The position numbers were made by a program, and so were the translations under genes. DNA of 64,000 nucleotides, taken from positions 124,001 through 188,000 of the forward strand of contig JAVKOQ010000054.1 in assembly GCA_031835245.1 (NCBI GenBank), given 5' to 3'. The notes under the pieces are model-generated. The model was given only the letters and a program-made list of their open reading frames with translations, was not told where the DNA came from and ran no database searches. Of the stretch, positions 26,229 to 40,684 are shown piece after piece; positions within the stretch are counted from its first letter, which is position 1; each line of letters starts with the position of its first letter. This stretch comes from Balamuthia mandrillaris (Eukaryota > Discosea > Longamoebia > Balamuthiidae).

Positions 26229-26733
26229 CTCCTCTTTAACTCTCGGCTTCACAACAACAAAGGCGGATTGGATCCCAGGCAAAGCAGAAGAGGGCATGAG
26301 CCACATTGCCTACTTCAAGGACAGCGCTTACCTCACCTTCTTGGGCAAGGAGATCCCTCGCACGCAGGCCAACGCAGTGATCACCTTTGTCGGCCCCGCT
26401 GGCATTGTCTTTTTCACCTTCTACACCCCTCTCGGCAACATCGTGCTCTTCCAAACGCATCTTCCTCTGAAGCCCATGCTCCAAAAGGTGCAGTTCGTGT
26501 GGTACGCCGATCCCAAGATCCCTCGTCTCTTGGTCTCCTATGTCGTCGGCAACTGGATCGCGCAGTGGAGGCGGGACATCATGGTGTGGGAGAACAAGGT
26601 TTGGGCCATCAAGCCGCTCCTGGTCAAGGGTGACGGGCCAGTCATGAAGTTGCGGAGGTGGTTCCAACAGTTCTACTCGGAGAACAGCTTTAAAGTCTTG
26701 GAGGACCAAAAGTGCTCTCTCCTTGATTGGTAG
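24890..26733 (+). CDS. Rieske oxygenase, cholesterol C7-desaturase family (DAF-36/Neverland-like)
   Basis: It has five exons: 24890-25365, 25589-25693, 25847-25967, 26074-26181 and 26263-26733. Phases close, giving 426 residues. Two hydrophobic N-terminal segments (about 4-22 and 41-60) suggest membrane anchoring. The Rieske 2Fe-2S ligands are complete: CPHMGANL and, after a gap, CPFHRWQF. The mononuclear iron motif reads ENSADFQHFDPLHG, giving the D...H...H triad. Domain order, N-terminal membrane anchor and length match DAF-36/Neverland, which converts cholesterol to 7-dehydrocholesterol in nematodes, insects and ciliates. Introns 1, 3 and 4 are almost pure CT. What else it could be: another KshA/PAO-type Rieske monooxygenase. 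The substrate is inferred. Confidence 0.9.
25441..25588 (+). repeat. CT microsatellite filling intron 1 of the Rieske oxygenase
   Basis: About 148 nt of nearly uninterrupted CT with scattered TTTC ends at the 3' splice site of the intron. It is the longest intronic pyrimidine tract in the window. Confidence 0.9.
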
Positions 26734-26993
26734 TCGTATCCTGGCTTGTTATTTAGTTTATACGTTAAAGAGAATGTTACGCCAAACAAAGAAAGAAACA
26801 GAAGATCGAGGAAGAGAAGAATGCGTTTTCTCCTGTTGAGCAGTGCGTTGAGCAAATGTTGGCACTGGCTTCGTGTACGACACACTGGTCGTTGTGACTA
26901 CCGAGGGAAGCAACGGTGTTGGGCTTTTGCTTGTCACAAGTGCAAACAAAAGGCATGCTTTCCGAAAGTGGTTTGTGTGTCCACCATACCATA

Positions 26994-27868
26994 TCAGGAA
27001 GTTCTTTCTTTCTGCTTTTCTCGGTGCGTCTTCTTGTGCTCCTGTTCGGAGAATGAACATTCAGTAAAGTAGAAAAGATAGAAGAAGAGGGAGAGGGAGA
27101 GGGAGAGGGAGAGGAGAGGGAGAGGGAGGAGGGAGAGGGAGAGGAGAGGGAGAGGGAGAGGAGAGGGAAGGGAGAGGGAGAGGAAGGGAGAGGAGAGGGA
27201 GAGGGAGAGGGAGAGGAAGAAAAAGGTACTTGCTGAAGCTGAAACAGAGAGTTTTCTGTGAGTGCCAAGGCGGAGCGAAGGGAGGCCAAGTGCCTGTTCT
27301 TTACAGCCAACAACTGCAGCAAGAAGCCATAAAAGTCGGGTTGTTGCACTGCTAGCAGCTTGCACTCTTCCGCCCATTGACTCAAGTCCTCTTGGTAGTC
27401 CTCCTCCTCCTCCTCCTCTTCTCCCCCTCCTCTTCCATTCTCTTCTTCTTGTGGATGAGAGTGACCGAAAGGACAAGCGGAAGGAGCAAAAATAAAGTCT
27501 ATTGGAAGATTCTCATCGTCGTGGAGGAGAGACTTGTGGTAGAGAATGTTCTTTTTCTGTGTTTGCAAAAGCTTGTCCGCTCGTTGCAGCACTCTGGCAG
27601 TGAAAGCTTCAGCTGCGGCGTTGTTGGGCTCTTTCTCTCTCCCCCTCTTCTCCGCTCCGATGGATCGGCTTGGCGAGCGCAATGGTTGGTTTCGAAGGGC
27701 GTGGTTCTCGGTGGTAAGGCGCATGATTTCCTCGTTCTTCTGCAGGACCATTTCTTTGAGGTCGTAGGCCAGCCGTTGCAGCTCCTCTTCTCTTTTGTAG
27801 GCCCTCTCCAGCTCCTCACATTTGGCGAGCAGCTGCTGCGCTACTCCGTTGTCTTCTTCCTCTTCCAT
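26994..27868 (-). CDS. Coiled-coil protein of unknown function
   Basis: It has two minus-strand exons, 27868-27230 and 27041-26994, giving 228 residues. I do not recognise the family. Residues about 8-60 are a strong heptad coiled coil (Leu/Glu/Lys rich, starting LLAKCEELERAYKREEEL). A second helical region covers about 90-120, followed by an acidic Glu run and another helical segment with QWAEECKLLAVQQPDFYGFLLQLLAVKNRHLASL. The second exon adds only 15 basic residues. The 188 nt intron is a (GAGAGG)n-type microsatellite on the plus strand, CT-rich on the sense strand. The gene is convergent with the Rieske oxygenase, 260 bp away. The tail exon is less certain than the first. Confidence 0.75.
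27065..27220. repeat. (GGGAGA)n hexanucleotide repeat in the coiled-coil gene intron
   Basis: About 20 units of GAGGGA with GAGGA interruptions. It occupies almost all of the intron between the two exons of the minus-strand coiled-coil gene. Confidence 0.85.
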
Positions 27869-28255
27869 CTGGCCACTACTTTTTTTGTTTGTTTTGAATA
27901 ATCCATAATAATGATTGCCAATAATTGATTATTATTACCCAATTAGGTGAAAATATGACATTATCAACCGAAAATATTCCTATTTGTTGTCTTAATATAG
28001 AAAAATGGGCAAAATATTTGGCCGTCCCTTCGGCCAGCTGGATACTTGCTCTTCCAGCTGCAGACAACCAAAGCACTGCCCAGACAGAAAGGCATTTTTT
28101 TTTTTCGTGGGAAGTGCTCTGTAAGAGGCACCAGAACGGAACAGACAAAGCGTGAGAAGAAAGAGACCCACACAGATTTCCATTGAGGGGGGCGGTAGAA
28201 GAAGTATCTGGCTGGCAACGCATGGCCCAAAGCTCCGAGGCGAGTAAGAGCGGAG

Positions 28256-31615
<3,360 letters not shown>

Positions 31616-31827
31616 AACTTCAAGAGGTCGACTCACATTAGTCCGTTCCGCAAGTGGGTGTAACTTTATCATTGGTCCCTTTGATTATTTATTTGTTTTG
31701 ATTTTTTCTTTGTTTAAAATAAGATACTCTCTATCCATACGAAACAGAAGAAGAAGCAATAACGCAAACAGGGTTTGGTACCAAAGCAGGTTTTGGTTCT
31801 TCATCTTCTGCCATAGAATCCTAACAA

Positions 31828-32390
31828 TCACCAGATTGCGGCCACTCTTCTTTCTTTTACGAGTTTCATTTGCGCTTGCCAACTGTTTTCCATGATATTA
31901 GCCTCTGAAGGAGTACCCTTCTTCGGAGCCTTTTTGCAAACCACAGCTCGATGATCGTGCTCAATGCCAACAAATCCTTTATCGCCACATATCTCCTCCC
32001 AGCTTTCCAAAGCGTTCCACGGTCCATCATCGCCAAGCACATTACTTGTCGCCAATGCTTCCAGGAATGCTGCCACTAAGACTTGATACCCAACCGGTAG
32101 GAGTTATGAAGGCAAGTATTAAAATAGTGTAATCTTGTTCCTGAAAACGAATTGAAGAACGAGAGCAAGTGTTGCCATGAGTAAGTAAGAATTAATACCT
32201 GCTAGTGAGGATAGAAGGTACCTTGCAGTTGAAAGAAGCTTGATAGAAGGGAACAGACCTTGGCAAAAGAACGAGACAATGTGGCCTTGCTCTGCTTGGT
32301 GATTCTGGCGGTGTGTCCGAAAGTGTGACCATGGCGAAGGCGGTGCAGTGCGAGAAAGAGCTCCGTCTCAGGGGAATTGAATTGCGACGA
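31828..32390 (-). mobile_element. Remnant of a PIF/Harbinger- or ISL2EU-like DDE transposase gene
   Basis: Two separated coding blocks look like parts of one transposase. The block at 32372-32222 encodes a helix-turn-helix of the HTH_Tnp_4 type (SPETELFLALHRLRHG then KQSKATLSRSFAKVCSLL). The block at 32081-31828 encodes a DDE-like segment (ICGDKGFVGIEHD, KKAPKKGTPSEANIMEN, KERR). They could be joined by a GT...AG intron, 32221-32082. The region expected to carry the first catalytic Asp between them is missing, so the element is broken or domesticated. I see no clear terminal inverted repeats. This is a plain DNA transposon assignment by motif pattern only, not by search. Confidence 0.5.
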
Positions 32391-32531
32391 GTTTCAAACC
32401 TTCCCTACTGACCCATGTGTGAGACTATCGAGGGCTTCAATCGGTTCAGAAGTGTTGTAAAGAAAGAAAGACAACTATTTCGTGTGTTTTTTTTACTCTT
32501 TGAGCAACACGTTTAAAAATGCCTTGCACCA

Positions 32532-32753
32532 TCATCGATCTTGTATGTATTCCCTCTTTTTTCTTTGTTCTATCTTGTCTCCTTCAAAATTCAAGGTTAG
32601 GGCAAGACGCTTTCCACAAAAACGGCAACTAAGGTCCTGAAACAGGTCAGCCAGCTGTTGGTTCGCGCCCATTTGAGCAGTTCCAACTGGCCCTCTCAGG
32701 ACATCGAGAGAGAGGGAACCATAAAGAACGAATTCTTTTCCGCTACATTCCAT
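32532..32753 (-). CDS. Short open frame of unknown status upstream of the transposase remnant
   Basis: A 73-residue frame starting with ATG at 32753 has a CRFCGK motif and a balanced composition (MECSGKEFVLYGSLSLD at the start). It lies on the same strand as the transposase-like blocks and could be a 5' exon of that element or a relic of something else. I do not recognise it. Confidence 0.25.
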   Translation of the reverse strand: MECSGKEFVLYGSLSLDVLRGPVGTAQMGANQQLADLFQDLSCRFCGKRLALTLNFEGDKIEQRKKREYIQDR

Positions 32754-33172
32754 GACCAGCAAAACTGCAGCAAAACTGCAGCAATGGTGCTAGTTATCAT
32801 CTAAAAAAGGAAAAAATTTGGACCGATAAAACGAAAATTATTGTATTTGTTTTTTCGCCGACAAAAAATAAAACGAAAAGAAAAGCAAAAAAAAAAATAA
32901 TAATAAAAAGAGAAGAGAGAAAAAGCCCCAAAGGCAAACGGCAAGCAATACCAACAAGAAGAAGAAGAAAACGAGAAAGTGGTTCCCTGGGAAGGACCCC
33001 CTCCCTAACACACACCGGCGAGCAGAAAACCCTAAAAATTCTTCTTTTTCTTTTTTCAAGTTTGATTGATTCATGAATTGATCTTTTTTGATTTATTTTA
33101 TTTTTTTTTAATTTTTTTTTTTGGGGATTATTTTATTTTATTTTTGTTGTTTGAGACGATAGAAGGGACAGG
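32754..33172. other. AT-rich intergenic stretch upstream of striatin
   Basis: This 419 bp stretch is dominated by A and T homopolymers (notably 32883-32905 and 33080-33150). I see no gene. It presumably holds the striatin promoter. Confidence 0.6.
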
Positions 33173-35732
33173 ATGGGAGATTTAGAGTTTGGTGGTGGTG
33201 GCGGCGGCGGGGAGGGTTTCTTCTTGGGAGACGCTGGCACCTCCGCCAAGCTGGACCTCACCCACTACTCCCGCGCCGGCGTGTTGAGCTTCTTGGAGGA
33301 GGAGTGGTTCAACTTTCAGGAGGAGAGGGAGAAATGGGAGAGGGAGAGGACCATGCTCCTCAAGCACATTGCCAAGCTGGAGGGGGAGCGCCTCAGCTTC
33401 GAGAGCACCCAATACGACCTCCTCCGGCGAATCAAGATGTTGGAGTACGCGCTGAAAGCGGAGCGGTAATTCTCTTCTTTTCTTCTTCTTCTTCTTTCTC
33501 CATTGATTTTTTGTTTTGAAAAAAAGAAAACTGATTGGCTGAAAAAAAATCGATAGGGCAAAATATTCCAAAGAGCAAACGACGACGACGACGACAACGA
33601 CGGCGGCTGTTGCTTCTCCGTTACCAGAGGAGGACCTACCTGTAGAAAAAAGTATTTTTATTTTTGCTTTGCTCTCTTCTCTCTCTCTTCTCTCTCTCTC
33701 TAACACTTTATTCTTTATCTTTAGGGCTTCAACGACCACAGAGAAAGAAAGGCATTTTAGAAAAGTAACAAAAAAGCCCCTCCACCCTTCCTAGTCCTTT
33801 CTCTTTTTCCCCTCTGGGCTTGTTTTCTTTCTTCTCTGTTGTTTCTCTGCTTTTCTTTTCTTCTTTTCCTTTTCTTTTTCATTCTCTTTCATTCTCTTTC
33901 ATTCTCTCTATCTTACGTTGCGCATTAAAATATCACACAGGTACTTACAAGAATATGAGTCACGAACGCAACAACTTTTGCTCTCCGTGTCAAGTTTTTC
34001 CAACAACACCACAACTTCACTTTCCTCTTCTTATCCTATTTCCACACAACCAAACCACAGCAACACCAACAGTTATACAAACCGTTTCGAGCTAGTACCA
34101 GCCGCTGCGGAAAGCGGCGACAAAGACAGCAGCGCCGAACTCTTGAAGCACTCTCAAGCGCTCCACTTTGGCGCCAAACGGAGCGCTGATCGCATTTCTG
34201 ATGGAGACAAAGGAAAGGAACAAGCAACGACAGAGAATCAACCATCAACAAACAACAACAGCATTGGTGAAAGCTTCGAAGAAAAAATAGAGCGGATACG
34301 ACAACAACGGCGAAAAGAAGAGAAGGAGAGAGAGCAACAGAAACAGATGATGGGAACGGCTAGGAAAACGAAACTCCAACAAGTTGTTGGTAACAGCCGA
34401 GAAAATGGTGATGACGACGATAGCAGTGAGAGCAGCAGCGATGATGATGACGATAGCAACAGCAGAAACGACGCTAAAGAGAAAAAGGAGATTAAGCACA
34501 AAGAAAAGTCGAATAGCGGAGGAGGAAAGACCAGCCAAATATTACGATCTCGTCTTTCACTCCTGGGCGAGGCCAAACAACTACTCCAACAACAACCACA
34601 AAAACAACACTCGCAAGAAAGTCCTGCCTCGTCAGCTCCATCCAATGCACCCAAACAGTTGTCGCCAAAAGGAGGAAACGAGCAATTGGCTTCATCGGGG
34701 TCTTCTCGTGTGCCTACTCCAACTACCTCCGCTACAGCATCCCCATCATCTACTTTAGACGGAAAGAAACCTACTTCTGGCATGCGGAGCTCGCTCGGAG
34801 GTCTTGATGAGTTGGACGTGCAACTGCGAGAGGAGGTACCAAATGAGTTGTTGGTGCCAGCTGGTGACAGAAAGACATGGCAGCCCGTCTTTACGTTGCG
34901 CCACCATTTGGACGTGGTCCGAAGCGTTTCTTTCCATTCCGAACTTCCTATTCTACTCTCTGGCTCTGATGACTGCACTGTGAAGCTTTGGAACTGGCGT
35001 GTGGCTGGCACTGTTGGTTACAGCAAGTAAGAAACTCCTTTTCCCTTGTTTATAGTCTTTTGTGCTATATCGTTTCTCTTTCTCTGTGTACTGGCGCCTA
35101 ATGTTGTTATCCTCATGATTACCTTCAGGCCGATAACAACAGATGTAGAGCCAGCGGTAACACTGAGGGGCCACACAGCGGCTGTATACTCAGTGCTGCT
35201 TGCCTCTGAGTACGAACGTTGTTTCAGTGCTGGCGCTGATTGCACAGTTCGGGTCTGGGAATTACCCAATCCCAATGAGCAAGATCCCTATGCTGAACGA
35301 GGTAAACACTTTATTATTACTTGCTTTATTCTTCATAAACTAATTTAATATATTGGTTTAAAACGATTAAGGAAAGGGAATAATCTACGATGTGGCTTGC
35401 TATCCTGGCCACAAGGATGCCATCTGGAGCATCGCTCTCCATTCCTCTCGCCCCATCCTTGCCTCCGCCAGTGCTGACGCCACCGTCAAACTTTGGGACT
35501 TTGCCAGCTCCACCGTCGCCAAAGACGCCGAGAGAATTACCCTCAGCCATGCCACCTCTGAAATAGCCATCCCCACCTGTGTTTGCTTTGTGCCAACCGA
35601 TGTACAGAACGTGTTGGCCGGATTTACCACCGCCGACGCCTATCTCTTTGACATTGAGACAGGAGCGCCTGTCACCCACCTCACCCCTAATGATGAACCT
35701 AGACCCGATTGTGGTTCTCAAATTAATCAGGT

Positions 35733-35769
<37 letters not shown>

Positions 35770-36108
35770 TCTGGTCATTTCTCTTTTCTTTCTGTTGGCC
35801 TTACTTTGAAAATATCTTTCTATTAAACAGATTGTAGCACACCCAACACTGCCATTAGCCATATCAGCACACGAGGACCAAACCGTAAAATACTGGGACT
35901 TGCGGACGGGCAAATGCACACACTCTATGATTGCACATAAGGACGTGGTATCGGCGTTGGCCATTGACCCCTCCGGCACTTTCCTGTTGACGGCAGGCCA
36001 CGGCTGTTCTCTAAGATTTTGGGAGGTGTTGAGCAAGAACTGTATCCAAGAACTTAACGTATTTCTTTCTTTCATCGTTTCTCTCAGCGTACTTCTTACA
36101 CCTCTGTT

Positions 36109-36154
<46 letters not shown>

Positions 36155-36263
36155 GGCTCATCGCCAGAAACATGATGAAGCTATTTACAGCGTTGCCTTC
36201 CATCCAACACAAGACCTCATCGCCAGCGGTGGCGCTGATTCCACCATCAAAGTGTTTCAGTGA
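33173..36263 (+). CDS. STRN: Striatin, B-regulatory subunit/scaffold of the STRIPAK phosphatase complex
   Basis: It has eight exons: 33173-33465, 33557-33651, 33725-33764, 33941-35026, 35129-35301, 35372-35730, 35831-36058 and 36156-36263. Phases close, giving 793 residues. The N-terminus holds the striatin signature: FLEEEWFNFQEEREKWERER (caveolin-binding plus coiled coil) and LLRRIKMLEYALKAERAKY, where PP2A-A and the phosphatase core bind in animals. A YLQEYESRTQQLL motif matches the RQYLQEVGYTD region. A disordered, acidic linker follows. The C-terminal 330 residues are WD40 repeats (DDCTVKLWNW, GADCTVRVWELP, ADATVKLWDF, EDQTVKYWDLR, GADSTIKVFQ). STRIPAK assembly is inferred from the family. 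Confidence 0.95.
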
Positions 36264-36388
36264 CGCTGAGAAACTACATTTTCATTCTCTTCCTCCTCTT
36301 TCTCACCACCCCATTGTTTTGTCAAATGAAGTGCTCTTATATTCCATTAAATATTTTTTTTGTTTACAGCCTTCTCTTTTCTTCTTCC

Positions 36389-39300
36389 TTAGGGTAATGA
36401 GGCCTCCATGTTTTTGACCTCCTGCAAAGTAGCTTCCATCTTTGCATACGCTTCCGTGTTTCCGAACCTCTCCTCCGCTTTTTTAATCATTCCAGTCAAG
36501 TTTAACTTTGCGGAATAGAGGTGCTTCTTCTTCTCTTTGGCCTCGCTCTCCTCCGTGGCTGCTATGTCCATGTAAAGCTGAGCCAGTTCCACGCTCGCTG
36601 TTGCTGCTGTTTTGAACTTATCATCGTCCTCGAAGCAGTCGGCGGTGCGTGCTGCTCTCATCTGCTTCAGCCGACAGTCCAGAGCTTTGTGCTTTTGTCC
36701 AATGCCATAAAGTAACACTGCATAAACTGCCCAAACCTTATTGTTAAAAGCAATTGTTAGATCTCTCTTTCATTCTTGTGCTTTTTACTCTTCCTTTCTA
36801 AAGTAAACAAGAGAAGAAAAAACAGCAGAGAGAAGCAAAGGAGGTACTTTGGGATCGTTGGTGACAGTGGCGGTAATCTTCTTGAAAATGCTCTCAAGCT
36901 TTTCAATCATCGCTTTTCTGTGCATGCTCTCTGATTGTAGCTTCAATGCAACGTCTACCAGCACCGCCGTTGCCTTAATGTCCAAAGGATGCTCAAGCTC
37001 CACCAAACGTGTGAGCGCATGCAACGCTTGATGGTAGTCATCCAACTCCTATTTTTGTGTCAAATTTATTTATCAGCGTTGTTTTTTGGTTTAGGGTATA
37101 ACAAAAGCAAAGGTAAAACACCCAAGGAGAGTATGAACGAACCAAACAAAGGTAGAGATAGTTCTCCCACATGCGCCAATTGTCATAAGCACATTTGAGG
37201 CCCTCTGAGAGTGCATGAAAGGCTTGCTGAGTGCTATGGAGTTAAGGCAAACTAAAAACACTAGAAAAGACAGAAGACAAAAGGAACGGTGAGAAAAATA
37301 AACTGTAGAAAGGATATTGTTTGTTTTGTCTAATGTAGACGGAAGCCAAGTTATTCCATGCTTCGTGTTGCTATTAACACAAATGAATGATAAGTCATGG
37401 AAGGGATAGCAGGGAGGGAGGGAAGGGAGGAGTACGTTGTAATCCAATTGAACGACTCTTCCAAATGCAGTCAAGGCTTTCTCCCATTCTTGGAGTTGCA
37501 TGGCTGCACATCCCAAAGAGAACCAACATTCGTGATAAAGTGGATTGATAGCAAGCGCCAACTCATAACTTTCCATACATTTGCTCCACTGATATAGAGA
37601 GTACAAGAGACGAGTGAGAAAGAACAGCAGAAACGACAAAAAAGAAAGAAGAAACCTGTTGTTGTTTGAGATAGTAATGACCCAATAAGCGTTGTGCACG
37701 AGCATAACGCTTATTAGAGAATTGCCAGGCCGTTTCAAAGTGAGAGATGTCCCCAGTCAATTCGCCGAGAATACACCAAAGTTCTGCCGTCGGTGAAGCG
37801 TCCAAACGCTCTCTAACGATTCTTTCAGCCTTTGTTACATGAAAGCAAATATTTTTAAATAATGTGATTGAGGAATAAGACACGAAAAAAAAAATAATAA
37901 CAGATAATTCAGTGTAACTATGACATTAAGGGATCATCACCGGCACGCGGCACGATTCTCTTAAGACTAAAATTTCATCACAAAGTAAAGAAACAAGGAA
38001 AAAGAATAAAACGAACATGAAGAAGAATAAGAGGAAGGAAATACCTTGGAAGTTTTTTCCATGACGCGATAGCAAATGATGATTTGGTCCCACATTTCAA
38101 GTCCTTCGAAGAGCTTAAGCGCGCTGGCAGCTGCGCCTAAGCTCAGGAAACGCTCTCCCAACTCTCGTCGCAACATATGTCGAGGAGGATATGCCACCTG
38201 CCATACATATTTGCTTCTTTCCATCAATGAGGCCTCTGACTCGTCTGAAAAGAATTGCTCTTCAAGAACTTGCAACTGCAAAACAGCTATAGAACACGCA
38301 AAAATTGTCAGAGATGAAGAGAGAACGAATGAAGCAGAGAAGCCATGAAACAAGCTCAACAAAAAAAAGCTAAAGAAGAGAAAATAACCTCTGTCAGCAG
38401 TTCTTCGCATATGAGCTTCCAATTTCGATTTGAGCAAGAGACAGGTAGAATGAACCATCCAATTATTGGGATTCTTTTGCACTCTCACGACATAAGGCAT
38501 AATCTCCTCCCGAGTGAGGGCGTCTTTGGGAGAGCTGAGGTACTTCTCTCCACAAAGAGCCAACAATATGCACTGGTCCAAAACAGCGAGGTTTCCTTCT
38601 TCCTTCTTCTTTCTTTCCTTGGCTGCCTCCTCTCCTTCCTCTTCTTCGTTGCTCTCAAACTGTGTTTCTGGCAATAAGACATCATCCAAGTTTTCTACTT
38701 CGCGCGGTGCCACTGTTGAAGAAGATGATGACTCTCCTTCTTCCTTGACCTCTGTTTGTTTTTCTTTTTCGTTTTCCGTTGAGGAATCTTTGCTGGTGGC
38801 ATGTAACACGAGTTGGGCAGTATTGAAAGTCTGGAACTTGGTTCGTTTGCCGAGTGCTCCTGTCAGCTGTACTTGGAGCCCACTTTTCTCTTGTGCACGT
38901 TTGAGATGAGTCTAATAACAGCATATGTTGAGGTGAGCGAAGGGTTAGTGACGTTCAAGTGGAAACCGAAAACAGAAAAAAAAAAAATAACTAAAAGAAC
39001 CTTGGCCTTTTTGCTTTGAGAGTAATGCAACCAAGCTAAGCCAATTTCAAGTTCCGCCATAGCATGAAGCTCGCTTTTGTCAAAAATAAAGAGTGAGCCT
39101 TTTAGTTTCTTTTGCTTTTTGTTTTATTTGTTTTGCTTTGGCTTTTGTGTTGCAGATACGTACTCGTCAAAGGAAGCATAAACAGACATAACGCTTGAGA
39201 ACGCCTCCTCAATGCCATCGCAAAGAGTTGCAGCAGGTCCAGATAAAACCATCTGCCATGCTCGCATGCATCTCGCCTTCCACCATCCTCCTGACTGTTT

Positions 39301-39815
39301 ATCGAGAGTGTTAAAAGGACATAAACACACGAAGAAGAAACAAGAACTTTTTCTTTTTCGAAAAACATTTAATATTGAGGAGAAAAAGAAGAAAAAAGAA
39401 CAAAAGGAACAGAAGAACAAGAAGAGGAGAAAGGAACCTTAAGAGCAGAAAAAGCGGAAGAGGAACGAAGAAGCAGATAGCATGCAACTGCCAAATAACG
39501 AATGTAACGAGTGTGCGGATAGACCGACTCGCCATCCATTGAGAGGTCAGCCAACACTCTCTCCTTCTTCTCTTTGCTCAACGGCTTCTCCTCTCCTCGC
39601 AGAGAAGGAGGCAGCTCGGGTCCAGTCCAGTTGGCCTGCATGAAGACCTGCAGCGCTGCTATGCCGCTCAAAAGGATGGCCAGCTGAGAAAGAAGTTCTT
39701 CTTCTTCTGCTTTGTGATGGGCCAACCAGTTGTTTACTCGCTCTTTTATTTGTTCCTCGCTGACCTCTGTTTCGTTGCAAACAATAGGTTAGAAGAGAAG
39801 GAGAGAAAGGATTGA

Positions 39816-39852
<37 letters not shown>

Positions 39853-40163
39853 AAGGAGGAAAGAAGAAGATAGGAGAACAACGCTGGAATAAAAGAAAGA
39901 AGAGAAAGGAAGGAGAACGTGCCTTCATCGGTGGGAGCGAAAAAAGAAGCGACGAGAGGAGAGGCCACGGCCTGCTCGTAGCGACTCTCCGCGATGTGTT
40001 GGCAGAGATCGCTCACCTGACGCGCCAATGATCCCTCAGAAGCACTTTCTGTACACTCCGCAGAGAGCGGAAAACGGGTGGGATGCAACACGTAGCGCTC
40101 CAGTCGCTCCGCAAGAGTCATAACGCCGCTGCTTGGTGGTTGTTGGCTCCTCCTCTCCTCCAT
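36389..40163 (-). CDS. TTC27: TTC27 (Emw1-type) tetratricopeptide repeat protein
   Basis: It has twelve minus-strand exons: 40163-39923, 39766-39438, 39294-39164, 39073-39001, 38911-38389, 38286-38045, 37829-37656, 37588-37436, 37370-37318, 37230-37143, 37048-36848 and 36736-36389. Phases close, giving 851 residues; human TTC27 is 843. Family blocks are clear: ALTREEIMPYVVRVQKNPNNWMVHSTCLLLKSKLE, YPPRHMLRRELGERFLSLGAAASALKLFEGLEMWD, FSNKRYARAQRLLGHYYL and INPLYHECWFSLGCAA. The TPR array is in the C-terminal half. Intron 1 needs a GC-AG donor (AAG|GCACGT). Intron 9 (37317-37231) has U12-type AT-AC ends. TTC27/Emw1 supports cell wall integrity and protein biogenesis in yeasts; the role here is open. 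Confidence 0.95.
37231..37317 (-). other. U12-type AT-AC intron of TTC27
   Basis: On the minus strand the 87 nt intron starts ATATCCTTT, the exact U12 donor. It contains GCCTTAACT (bases 37248-37240), matching the U12 branch site, and ends CATAGCAC, with the AC dinucleotide 10 nt after the CCTTAAC core. No GT-AG pair in the neighbourhood keeps the frame. With this intron removed, the protein aligns without gaps to the animal TTC27 block IRLKQKVKAFRTLQEALK. Confidence 0.88.
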
Positions 40164-40684
40164 TCTTGTTTCTTTCTTTTTTCTTTCTTCCAAAGAATCA
40201 TATTTCGTGTCGTCATGTGTCGATATAAATAAAAGACAGAAAAGAAATGGCAAGGGAAAAAAGGGCAACCAAAAAGTCCCTCCGCTTCTCCGCTACCTTT
40301 AGCGGGACAAATCAGTGTCGACAAGGACCACTGCCACACCAAACCATTGCGCGTTCGTCAAATTGTCGACAATTGGCATGATCTGTTGCAGTTTTTGTTG
40401 TCAAAGCAATATATCTCTGGAAGGACTTGTTGCTTGACAAAAAATGTCCAGAATTGTTCGAGCTAAATTTTGTTCAGGTCGTGTAGACAGTCAAAGACCT
40501 GATAACAGCTTCTTCGTGGAAAAAAGTGCTTCTATAACGGTCCAAAAGAAAAAATGGTACAAAAATAAAACACAAAAATAAAAAATAAAAAAAGAGGGTG
40601 TGACGGGAGAGAACACGACAACCTAGAGGTTAGAGGCGTTGGGTAACCTTCGGCACAAACCGGAGAAAAAAAACTTTTGAAAAA
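40164..40684. promoter_or_regulatory. Divergent intergenic region TTC27 / myristoylated protein with two TGTCGACA palindromes
   Basis: This 521 bp stretch lies between two start codons. It contains TGTCGACA at 40316-40323 and, 38 bp on, a perfect 14 bp palindrome AATTGTCGACAATT at 40361-40374. I see no coding sequence. Confidence 0.65.

Noticed and set aside
31626-31631. GTCGAC just after the kinase stop codon
   Set aside because: It lies in a 3' region, is a single site and lacks the TGTCGACA context.
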